64,000 bases of DNA, taken from assembly GCF_900113865.1 (NCBI RefSeq), contig NZ_FOQY01000016.1, positions 62,001-126,000 on the forward strand. The letters run 5' to 3'. The first letter of the stretch is position 1. Every line of letters begins with the position of its first letter. The position numbers and the translations under genes are program-made. The notes under the pieces are model-generated. The model did not search any database, was not told the DNA's origin, and worked only from the letters and a program-made list of their open reading frames with translations. The DNA is from Streptosporangium canum (GTDB lineage Bacteria; Actinomycetota; Actinomycetes; Streptosporangiales; Streptosporangiaceae). Shown here piece after piece: positions 52,071-59,257 of the stretch.

Positions 52071-52083
52071 GGCCCGCCTCCGG

Positions 52084-52178
52084 CGTCCGGGATCTCCCGT
52101 GACCGGCCTTCCCGACGTCCGGGACCTCCCATGACCGGCCTTCCCGACGTCCGAGATTCCGGCGACCGACCTGCCCGT
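52084..52178. repeat. 32-bp tandem repeat, three units
   Basis: Units at 52084-52115 and 52116-52147 differ at three positions, and a diverged third begins at 52148. They are built on cgtccgggayctccc and gaccggccttcccga, lying directly after the MFS gene stop. Confidence 0.8.
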
Positions 52179-52386
52179 ACGGCGTAACGAACGGGCACGG
52201 TCCCGGAACTGTGCAGGGAGGAGAGCGAGGTCAGCCGGCGGCCCGGACCGGGAGGAGAAGGTGTCGGCCCAGTTCAGGGCGGGAATCCTCTATCTCCTGG
52301 ACCGGTCGCGCTCGGGAGCGCTTCAGCGGAGAGGACGCGCCACGACGTCATGAATGTCCCAGATGTCCTATCAGGAGGAGACAATC
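52179..52386. promoter_or_regulatory. Upstream region of the ECF sigma gene
   Basis: About 200 bases after the 32-bp repeats. CGTAACG occurs at 52183-52189, similar to the TGTAACG sites of the egtA upstream region, and may be part of an autoregulated ECF promoter (inference). GGAGGAG at 52374-52380 is a strong ribosome-binding site that selects the GTG at 52387. Confidence 0.4.
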
Positions 52387-53037
52387 GTGGAGTCCTTCAC
52401 CGGCGGTAGGCTGCCGCCGGACGATGTCGTCGTGGCGGCCCTGCGCGCCGGCGACGAAGCGATGTTCGCGACGCTGCTGGACACCTGGTCACGAGGGATG
52501 CTGTGGCTGGCCCGCACGCACGTGTCCACCAACGACTCGGCGGAAGAGATCGTGCAGGACACCTGGCTGGCGGTCGTCAGGGGGATCGGGGGCTTTGAGG
52601 GACGCTCGTCGGTCAAGACCTGGGTCTACCGGATCCTGGTCAACACGGCCAAGAAGCGAGGCATGCGCGAGAACCGCACGGTCCCGTGGAGCAGCGTCTT
52701 CGAGCAGGAGAGACCGACCGTCGACCGCTCGCGTTTCCAGGGCGTGGACGACCCCCTCCCCGGACACTGGAAAGAGCTCCCCGCGGCCTGGCCGACCCCG
52801 GAGGGCGAGGTGCTCGCCGCGGAGGTGCGCGGCCGGATCGCGGCGGCCCTGGCGGAGCTGCCGCCCCGGCAGCGGGCGGTGATCACACTCCGCGACGTGG
52901 AGGGGTGCACGTCCGAGGAAGTCTGCGAGATCCTGGAGATCTCCGCGGCCAACCAGCGCGTGCTGCTGCACCGCGCCCGCGCGTCGGTGCGCGGGCAGTT
53001 GGAGGACTATTTCGAGACGGCGAGGCGGTCGGCGTAG
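52387..53037 (+). CDS. ECF-type RNA polymerase sigma factor
   Basis: 216 residues. Region 2 has ATLLDTWSRGMLWLARTHVSTNDSAEEIVQDTWLAVVRGI and VKTWVYRILVNTAKKR. Region 4 has LAELPPRQRAVITLRDVEGCTSEEVCEILEISAANQRVLLHRARASVR. It directs RNA polymerase to a stress-type regulon. GTG 52387 is chosen over ATG 52354 because GGAGGAG lies six bases before it. The zinc-finger anti-sigma gene follows directly. The neighbouring ergothioneine cluster suggests an oxidative or thiol-stress role (inference). Confidence 0.88.
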   Translation: MESFTGGRLPPDDVVVAALRAGDEAMFATLLDTWSRGMLWLARTHVSTNDSAEEIVQDTWLAVVRGIGGFEGRSSVKTWVYRILVNTAKKRGMRENRTVPWSSVFEQERPTVDRSRFQGVDDPLPGHWKELPAAWPTPEGEVLAAEVRGRIAAALAELPPRQRAVITLRDVEGCTSEEVCEILEISAANQRVLLHRARASVRGQLEDYFETARRSA

Positions 53038-53078
53038 TGGAATCGGTTCAGCATCGAGACGGTAAGGCGGTCAGCGCC

Positions 53079-53318
53079 GTGAAGCGGTTCACCTGTGACG
53101 AGGTGGTGGAACTCGTGACCGTCTACATGGAGGGTGAGCTCGACGAGCCCACGGGCTACCGGTTCGAGGAGCATCTCGGCGGCTGCGAGGGCTGCGAGCG
53201 CTACCTCGGCCAGTTCCGCGCCACCGTCGCCACCCTGGGCGACCTGCGGCCCGACGGCCTGGCCGGCGACACGCGCGAGGGGCTACTGTCCGCCTTCCGC
53301 GACTGGCGGCGTCCCTGA
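53079..53318 (+). CDS. Zinc-finger (zf-HC2) anti-sigma factor
   Basis: 79 residues: FTCDEVVELVTVYMEGELDEPTGYRFEEHLGGCEGCERYLGQF. The Cys plus H-x3-C-x2-C pattern (HLGGCEGC) is the ZAS zinc site. It is a soluble anti-sigma protein, with no membrane helix, expected to hold the adjacent ECF sigma factor and release it on thiol oxidation or a similar signal. GTG 53079 has AAGGCGG eight bases upstream; a GTG at 53037 overlapping the sigma stop (TAGTG) is also in frame. Its last 36 bases overlap the convergent second anti-sigma-like gene. Confidence 0.85.
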   Translation: MKRFTCDEVVELVTVYMEGELDEPTGYRFEEHLGGCEGCERYLGQFRATVATLGDLRPDGLAGDTREGLLSAFRDWRRP

Positions 53319-53567
53319 GCCGAGGAAGGCCCCGCACAACCTCCTGAGCACCCGATCCGGAATGCCGTCGGCCCCGAGACAGCCGAGGGCCCTGATCGTC
53401 GCCCGCATCTGCTCCAGATGGAGCGAACACTCGGCGCATCCGGCCAGGTGGGCCTCGAAGCGTCGCCGCCGCTCGGCGGAGAGCGCCCCTTCGAGATAGT
53501 CGGTGACAAGCTCCGTGATCTCACGGCAGCCGGCCGACCTCCCGGATCGAGGTCCCGCTCGCGTCAT
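53283..53567 (-). CDS. Second zinc-finger (zf-HC2) anti-sigma-like protein
   Basis: 94 residues: GCREITELVTDYLEGALSAERRRRFEAHLAGCAECSLHLEQMRATIRALG. It has the same ZAS pattern as the neighbour (Cys, then HLAGCAEC) and the same (E/V)xELVTxYxEG(E/A)L helix. No sigma gene accompanies it. It is convergent with and overlaps the first anti-sigma gene, and it is divergent from egtA across a perfect inverted repeat. It may bind the same sigma factor or an unlinked one. Confidence 0.8.
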   Translation of the reverse strand: MTRAGPRSGRSAGCREITELVTDYLEGALSAERRRRFEAHLAGCAECSLHLEQMRATIRALGCLGADGIPDRVLRRLCGAFLGSGTPPVAEGGQ

Positions 53568-53612
53568 TCCCACCTGTGCCTCATGTGACGTAGTGCTGCT
53601 TGAGGAGCGATC

Positions 53613-53638
53613 CGTTACACGCCGCCCTCTCTGTAACG
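53613..53638. promoter_or_regulatory. CGTTACA-N12-TGTAACG inverted repeat between anti-sigma 2 and egtA
   Basis: Perfect 7-bp arms at 53613-53619 and 53632-53638. Read outward, each arm gives TGTAACG, pointing toward one of the two divergent genes. The site therefore looks like a pair of back-to-back promoter -35 elements or one regulator operator. CGTAACG also occurs upstream of the ECF sigma gene. Confidence 0.65.
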
Positions 53639-53691
53639 CTTGCGCGCCTGGCGGGTCTATAGATCCATACGCGCCGGGCGAAGGGGGCACG

Positions 53692-54918
53692 ATGACCGAT
53701 CTGGCCGCCGAGGACATGGTGATCCGGGACACCTCGGATGTGGCGGACTTCGCGCGAGGCTGCTTCCACGGCTCCGCCGGGGACCAGGTGGGAGTCGAGC
53801 TGGAGTTCCTGGTCTTCGACCGTACGTCTCCCGACTGCCACGTCCCGCTGGCCAAGGTCGCCGAGGCCCTGCCGCCGCTGCCCGGCGGGAGCCGGGTGAC
53901 CTTCGAGCCGGGCGGCCAGCTCGAACTCTCCGGTCCGGCGGGCCCGTTGCCGGAGGCCGTCGCCCGCCTCGCCGCCGACGTGGACGCCGCCCGCGCGGCC
54001 CTGCGGGAGGCGGGCCTGGTGCTGGCGGGAGTGGGCCTCGACCCGGTACGGCCGGCACGACGGCAGCTCCGCCTGCCCCGCTACGAGGCGATGGCGGAGT
54101 TCCTCGGCACGCCGTACGGGGCCCTGATGATGTGCTCGACGGCGTCGATCCAGGTCAACCTGGACCTGGGCGACAGGCCGGCGGTGCGGTGGGAACGCGC
54201 GCACCTGCTGGGGCCCGTCCTGATGGCGGCCTTCGCCAACTCGCCGCTCAGCGGCGGCCGGCCGTGCGGGTGGATGTCCGGCCGCCAGGCGGTGTGGGAG
54301 AACCTGGACCGCACGCGGACGGCCCCCGTCCCCGCGACCGGCGACCCGGCCGCGGCCTGGGCGGAGTACCTGCTCGACGCCCGGCTCATGCTCGTGCGCG
54401 AGAACGGCGACCGGTATCGGACCGTCCGCGACGGCTCGACCTTCCGCGACTGGCTGACCGCGCCCGCGCGCCCGCTGACCCTGGCGGACCTGGCCTACCA
54501 CGCCACGACGACCTTCCCTCCGGTACGGCCGCGCGGCTGGCTGGAGATCCGCTACCTCGACGCCCAGCGCCCGGCGGACTGGCCGGTGTGCGTGGCGGTC
54601 ACCCACGCCCTGGTGATGGACGACCGCGCGGCCGAGACGGCGATCGCCGCCGCCGAGCCGTACGCGGGGATGTGGCCGGGGGCGGCGCGCCACGGGCTGG
54701 CGGAGCCGCGGCTGAGGAAGGCCGCCGAGACCTGTTTCCGGGCCGCCCTCGCCGCGCTGCCGCGCCTGGGCGTGAGCGCGGGCCTGATCCGCGAGGTGGC
54801 CGCGTTCGCCGACCGTCACGTGACATCCGGCCGCTCTCCGGCCGCGGACCTGCTGGAGCTGGCGAAAGGGCCGCCACGACGCCTGTCGGCCTGGCTGACC
54901 GAGGAAGGACGGGGATGA
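53692..54918 (+). CDS. egtA: Glutamate-cysteine ligase of ergothioneine synthesis
   Basis: Makes gamma-glutamylcysteine, the sulfur donor for EgtB. 408 residues, GCS2-like fold: QVGVELEFLVFDR, VTFEPGGQLELSGP, LPRYEAMAEFLG, MMCSTASIQVNLDLGD, RGWLEIRYLDAQRPADW. ATG 53692 follows AAGGGGG. Its stop overlaps the egtB start (ATGA). It is first in the egtABCDE order. Confidence 0.93.
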   Translation: MTDLAAEDMVIRDTSDVADFARGCFHGSAGDQVGVELEFLVFDRTSPDCHVPLAKVAEALPPLPGGSRVTFEPGGQLELSGPAGPLPEAVARLAADVDAARAALREAGLVLAGVGLDPVRPARRQLRLPRYEAMAEFLGTPYGALMMCSTASIQVNLDLGDRPAVRWERAHLLGPVLMAAFANSPLSGGRPCGWMSGRQAVWENLDRTRTAPVPATGDPAAAWAEYLLDARLMLVRENGDRYRTVRDGSTFRDWLTAPARPLTLADLAYHATTTFPPVRPRGWLEIRYLDAQRPADWPVCVAVTHALVMDDRAAETAIAAAEPYAGMWPGAARHGLAEPRLRKAAETCFRAALAALPRLGVSAGLIREVAAFADRHVTSGRSPAADLLELAKGPPRRLSAWLTEEGRG

Positions 54919-56216
54919 ACGACTTCAAGGAACGGATCGCCGCCGAGCTGGTCGCGGTGCGGAACCGGTCGCTGGCCTACACCGAAGCCGAGGACGACCT
55001 GCTGGTCAGGCAGCATTCGCCGTTGATGTCGCCGCTGGTGTGGGACCTGGCGCACGTGGGCAACTACGAGGAGCTGTGGGTGCTGCGGGAGGCCGGCGGG
55101 ATCACCCCGCTCCGCCCCGAGATCGACGACCTGTACGACGCGTTCAAGCACCCGCGCAAGGACCGTCCGAGCCTGCCCATCCTGGGACCGGGCGAAGCGC
55201 GCCGCTACATCGGAGGCGTGCGCGGCCGGGTGCTGGACGTCCTGGACGCGATCGACCCGGACGGCCCCGACCCCCTGCACCGGGACGCCTTCGTCTTCGG
55301 CCTGGTCATCCAGCACGAGCACCAGCACGACGAGACGATGCTCGCCACCCTGCAGCTGTCGAGGGAGCCGGGCCTGGTCCGCGACGGCGACCTGCCGCCC
55401 GGCGGGTCCGCGGGCGCCGAGGAGGTGTTCGTCCCGGCGGGCCCCTTCCTGATGGGCACCGGCACCCAGCCGTGGGCCTACGACAACGAGCGCCCCGCCC
55501 ACCGGGTCGACCTGCCCGCCTACTGGATCGACAGGCTCCCCGTCGGCAACCTCGCCTACGCCGCCTTCATCGACGACGGCGGCTACGACGACCCGCGCTG
55601 GTGGACCCCGGAGGGATGGCACTGGCGGCAGGAGAGCCACGCCTGCGCCCCGCTGTTCTGGACCAGGGACGGCGGCACCTGGTGGCGCACCCGCTTCGGC
55701 CGGCCCGAGCCCGTGCCCATGGACGAGCCCGTCCAGCACGTGTGCTGGTACGAGGCCGACGCCTACGCCCGCTGGGCGGGCAGGCGGCTGCCCACCGAGG
55801 CGGAGTGGGAGAAGGCCTGCGGCTGGGACCCCTCCGCCGGGCGGGCGCGGAAGTATCCGTGGGGCGACGACGACCCCGGACCCGGCCGGGCGAACCTCGG
55901 GCACCGGGCGGCGCGGCCCGCCCCGCTGGGCGCCTTCCCCGCCGGGGCGAGCGCCTACGGCGTCGAGCAGATGATCGGCGACGTGTGGGAGTGGACCGCC
56001 TCCCTCTTCCTGCCCTACCCCGGCTTCCGCAGCTTCCCCTACCGCGAGTACAGCGAGGTCTTCTTCGGCAAGGACTACCGGGTGCTGCGCGGCGGATCCT
56101 GGGCGGCCGACCCGGCCGCGGTCCGCACGACGTTCAGGAACTGGGACCACCCGATCCGCCGGCAGATCTTCTCCGGCTTCCGCTGCGCCCGCTCGGCCAC
56201 CCCGGAGCAGGCGTAG
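54915..56216 (+). CDS. egtB: Hercynine oxygenase (sulfoxide synthase)
   Basis: Non-haem iron enzyme joining hercynine and gamma-glutamylcysteine with O2 to give the sulfoxide. 433 residues. DinB-like N-terminal domain with iron ligands in VWDLAHVGNYEELWVL and VIQHEHQHDETM (HxxxHxE), followed by an FGE-sulfatase/C-type-lectin domain: FVPAGPFLMGT, WEKACGWD, QMIGDVWEWTAS, RVLRGGSWAADP, FSGFRCAR. It overlaps egtA by four bases and abuts egtC. Confidence 0.95.
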   Translation: MNDFKERIAAELVAVRNRSLAYTEAEDDLLVRQHSPLMSPLVWDLAHVGNYEELWVLREAGGITPLRPEIDDLYDAFKHPRKDRPSLPILGPGEARRYIGGVRGRVLDVLDAIDPDGPDPLHRDAFVFGLVIQHEHQHDETMLATLQLSREPGLVRDGDLPPGGSAGAEEVFVPAGPFLMGTGTQPWAYDNERPAHRVDLPAYWIDRLPVGNLAYAAFIDDGGYDDPRWWTPEGWHWRQESHACAPLFWTRDGGTWWRTRFGRPEPVPMDEPVQHVCWYEADAYARWAGRRLPTEAEWEKACGWDPSAGRARKYPWGDDDPGPGRANLGHRAARPAPLGAFPAGASAYGVEQMIGDVWEWTASLFLPYPGFRSFPYREYSEVFFGKDYRVLRGGSWAADPAAVRTTFRNWDHPIRRQIFSGFRCARSATPEQA

Positions 56217-56921
56217 ATGTGCCGCCACGCCGCCTGGCTGGGCGCTCCCCGCACCCTCGCCTCGCTGATCCACGAGCCCGAGTACGGCCTGCTCCAGCAG
56301 TCCTACGCCCCGCGCCTGCAGCGCTACGGCACGATCAACGCCGACGGCTTCGGCATGGGCTGGTACGACGCCGCCCGCGCCGAACCGGTCCGCTACCGCC
56401 GTACGGTCCCCATCTGGGCCGACGCCAACCTGCCCGCCCTCGCACAGGTCAGCCGCTCGGGCTGCCTGCTGGCCGCCGTACGGTCGGCGACCGTCGGCAT
56501 GCCGATCGAGGAGACCGCGACCGCGCCCTTCACCGACGGGCGCTGGCTGCTCAGCCACAACGGCCGCGTCGAGCGGGAGGCGGTACGGGAGCTGGCCGAC
56601 GACGCGGAGAGCTCCTGCGACTCCGCGTGGCTCGCCGCCGCGGTGTTCGTACGGCGGCGCGCGGGCCACCCGCTCGGCGACGCCCTGGCGGAGGTCGTCG
56701 CCCACGCCGGGGCGAAGGACCCCGGAGCCCGGCTGAACCTGCTCGCCTGCGACGGCGCGTCGATCGCCGCGACGGTCTGGGGCGACACCCTCCACCTCCA
56801 TCTCGACGACGGCGTGCTCGTGGCGAGCGAGCCGCTGGACGACCGGCCCGGCTGGCAGGCCGTACCGGACCGGAACCTGGTTCTCGCCTCTCCCGACGGC
56901 GTGCGCGTCCAGCCACTGTGA
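56217..56921 (+). CDS. egtC: Gamma-glutamyl-hercynylcysteine sulfoxide hydrolase
   Basis: Removes the glutamate from gamma-glutamyl-hercynylcysteine sulfoxide. 234 residues, class II glutamine-amidotransferase (Ntn) fold with catalytic Cys2 (MCRHAAWLG), DGFGMGWYD, VRSATVGMP and FTDGRWLLSHNGRVE. It begins directly after the egtB stop without a gap, so translation is coupled. Confidence 0.94.
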   Translation: MCRHAAWLGAPRTLASLIHEPEYGLLQQSYAPRLQRYGTINADGFGMGWYDAARAEPVRYRRTVPIWADANLPALAQVSRSGCLLAAVRSATVGMPIEETATAPFTDGRWLLSHNGRVEREAVRELADDAESSCDSAWLAAAVFVRRRAGHPLGDALAEVVAHAGAKDPGARLNLLACDGASIAATVWGDTLHLHLDDGVLVASEPLDDRPGWQAVPDRNLVLASPDGVRVQPL

Positions 56922-56941
56922 CCGGGCGGAGCACGACCACT

Positions 56942-57096
56942 GGAGAACACCTGGAGAACACCTGGAGAACACCGCACCCCGGTCACGGACCGACGAGCCG
57001 CCAGGCGAGGAGGACCGTGGACGAGCGGAGCGAGACCACCGGAGAACACAGCACCCCGGTCACGGACCGACGAGCCGCCAGGCGAGGAGGACCGTG
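56942..57096. repeat. 11-bp triplet and 77-bp direct repeat between egtC and egtD
   Basis: ggagaacacct occurs three times in tandem from 56942 (period 11). The last of these begins a block (56964-57019) that recurs at 57041-57096 with one difference in 56 bases, period 77. Both blocks end with gaggaggaccgtg, an intact GAGGAGG-GTG ribosome-binding site and start, although only the later AGGAGG at 57109 serves egtD. Confidence 0.85.
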
Positions 57097-57118
57097 ACCC
57101 ATCGACCCAGGAGGCCCC

Positions 57119-58099
57119 GTGTCCGTCAGCCAGTCAGCCGTACACCTGGTCAACCATCTCGGCCACGACTACCTGCGCCAGGCACTTGAGAACGACGTCC
57201 GCACCGGGCTGACGTCCAGGCCCAAGTGGCTGCCGCCCAAATGGTTCTACGACGCGGCGGGCAGCGATCTGTTCTCCCAGATCACCCGGCTGCCGGAGTA
57301 CTATCCCACCCGCCGCGAGCTGTCCATCCTGCGCAGGGAGGCCCTCGACATCGCCACGCGCAGCGGCGCGGACACCCTGGTCGAGCTCGGCTCGGGGACC
57401 AGTGAGAAGACCGTCCTGCTGCTCGACGCCCTCTCCTCGACGGGGACACTGCGCACCTACACGCCGGTGGACGTCGACGCGGTCACCCTCGGCGACGCCG
57501 CGCGGCGGCTCACCGCCCGCTACCCCGGCCTGACCGTACAGGCGGTCTGCGCCGACTTCGAGCACCATCTGGCGCTGCTGCCGCGGGAGGGGCGGCGTAT
57601 GGTGGCCTTCCTCGGCGGCACCATCGGCAACCTCGACCCGGCGGCGCGCGAGGTGTTCCTCAAGGAGCTGCGCGGCACCCTCCGGCCCGGCGACACCTTC
57701 CTGCTCGGAGCCGACCTGGTCAAGGACACCGGGCGGCTGGTCGCGGCCTACGACGACGCGGCCGGGGTGACCGCCGCCTTCAACCGGAACGTCCTGCGCG
57801 TGGTCAACCGGGAGCTGGACGCCGACTTCGAGCCCGACGCGTTCGAGCACGTCGCGATCTACGACGCGCGGCACGACTGGATCGAGATGCGGCTGCGCGC
57901 GAGCCGGGCCATGCGCGTGCGGGTCGGCGGCCTCGACCTGACCGTCTCCTTCGCCGCCGGGGAGGAGACGCGCACCGAGATCAGCGCCAAGTTCCGCCCC
58001 GAGGGCCTGCGCGGGGAGCTGGCCGCGGCCGGATTCACGGTGAGCCGCCACTACACCGATCCGACCGGGGACTTCAGCCTCGTCCTGGCCCGCGCGTGA
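57119..58099 (+). CDS. egtD: L-histidine N-alpha-methyltransferase
   Basis: SAM-dependent trimethylation of histidine to hercynine, the first committed step of ergothioneine synthesis. 326 residues, the normal length. PKWLPPKWFYDAAGSDLFSQITRLPEYYPTRRE is the substrate region; LVELGSGTSEKTVLLLDAL and YTPVDVDAVTL bind SAM; VAFLGGTIGNL and LLGADLVKDTGRLVAAYDDAAGVTAAFNRN follow. GTG 57119 has AGGAGG upstream. About 200 bases of repeats separate it from egtC. It overlaps the truncated egtE by four bases. Confidence 0.95.
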   Translation: MSVSQSAVHLVNHLGHDYLRQALENDVRTGLTSRPKWLPPKWFYDAAGSDLFSQITRLPEYYPTRRELSILRREALDIATRSGADTLVELGSGTSEKTVLLLDALSSTGTLRTYTPVDVDAVTLGDAARRLTARYPGLTVQAVCADFEHHLALLPREGRRMVAFLGGTIGNLDPAAREVFLKELRGTLRPGDTFLLGADLVKDTGRLVAAYDDAAGVTAAFNRNVLRVVNRELDADFEPDAFEHVAIYDARHDWIEMRLRASRAMRVRVGGLDLTVSFAAGEETRTEISAKFRPEGLRGELAAAGFTVSRHYTDPTGDFSLVLARA

Positions 58100-58506
58100 T
58101 CGCTGAGAGCCGGCGGGCGGCGCGGTCCTCCGTGCCGCCCGGCCACCTCGACGCCGCCGGATGCAACGTCCCCGGCGATCGGACACTCGACGCCGTCGTC
58201 GGACACCTCCGGCACGAGCGCGAGGTGGGTGGCTACCGGGCGGTCCCGGACCTCCACGCGTCCAGGGCCGCGCCGGCCGCCCTGGTCGGCGCCGGCGCGG
58301 ACGACGTCGCCCTCCTGGAGAGCGGGACGGCCGCGATGGCGGCGCTGCTGGGCGGATGGCCGCTCCCACCGGGCAGCCGTGTCGGCGTCACGCGCGCCGA
58401 GTACGGCAGCACGCTCATGCTGCTGTACCGCGGCCCGGCTCCGCGACCGGGGGCCGGCCGCATCGCCGGTACGGGGGATATCCGTTCCCCCTCGCCGGGG
58501 AGATGA
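58096..58506 (+). pseudogene. egtE: Truncated egtE (PLP-dependent hercynylcysteine sulfoxide lyase)
   Basis: GTG 58096 overlaps the egtD stop (GTGA). About 115 residues resemble the start of EgtE: a HLDAAGCNVPG-type opening, VVGHLRHEREVGGYRA, LLESGTAAMAALLGGWPLPPGSRVGVTRAEYGSTLMLLYRG. The frame then runs through unrelated GC-rich sequence to a stop at 58506. EgtE is normally about 370-400 residues. The PLP-binding Lys, the catalytic core and the C-terminal domain are absent, and the next 80 bases show no trace of them. The C-S lyase step must come from elsewhere if ergothioneine is made. Confidence 0.8.
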
Positions 58507-58586
58507 GGATCGCTCTGCCCGGCGATCACTTCCGAGCTGGAAAAACCCAGGATTGAGGCACACGCCGACCGCCTGGAGCCCTTGAT

Positions 58587-59195
58587 ATGAACCCCCGCTT
58601 CGCATTCGTCGCCGCGCCCCTGCTCGTCCTGGCCTACGGAGTCATCCGCATCCTCGACGGCCTCGACGGCAGCAGAGGCCCCGGCCTCGCCTGGACCACC
58701 GGCCACCTGGCATTCCTCGCCGCCCTGGCCCTGTTCGTCCCCATCTTCTGGGAGATGCGGCGGATGGCGGGCCGCGACGCCCTGTCCACGGTGAGCGCCG
58801 TGATGGGCTCCGTCGGCATCCTGGCCGCCTCCGCGCAGTTCGTCATCGACATCGTGGTCGGGTTCCTCTCCGCCGACCACGCGGCGATGGGCGTCCTGTT
58901 CGACCGGATCCAGGCCGTCCCGGGTGTCTCCTTCGCGATCTACGACGGCGGCCCCTACCTCTTCTACCTCGGTCAGCTCGCCCTCGTCGTCCAGCTCGCC
59001 GTGATCGGCCGCGTCAAGGCCTGGACGCCGGTGCTGGTCCTGATCGACCTCGTCCTCCCGATCGTCGACCGCGACTTCATCCCGCTCGGGGCGATCTTCC
59101 TGCTCGTCTCCTTCGTCCCCCTCGCCCGCGGGATCGCGCCCACGGCCAAGCCCGTCGCCGCCCACGCCGCCCGACGTGCCGCCACCCACGCGTGA
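58587..59195 (+). CDS. Hypothetical membrane protein
   Basis: 202 residues, about six hydrophobic helices (FAFVAAPLLVLAYGVIRILDGL, HLAFLAALALFVPIFWEM, VMGSVGILAASAQFVIDIVVGFL and others). No family recognised. The stop overlaps an in-frame GTG (GTGA at 59192) of the following histidine kinase frame, so the two are probably co-transcribed, and it may serve the kinase as a sensory partner (inference). Confidence 0.7.
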   Translation: MNPRFAFVAAPLLVLAYGVIRILDGLDGSRGPGLAWTTGHLAFLAALALFVPIFWEMRRMAGRDALSTVSAVMGSVGILAASAQFVIDIVVGFLSADHAAMGVLFDRIQAVPGVSFAIYDGGPYLFYLGQLALVVQLAVIGRVKAWTPVLVLIDLVLPIVDRDFIPLGAIFLLVSFVPLARGIAPTAKPVAAHAARRAATHA

Positions 59196-59257
59196 GCAGG
59201 CCGGGGCTCCGGCAGAGGCCACCCTCCGGTATCGGGGCGCTCCGAGAGGGAGCAAGA

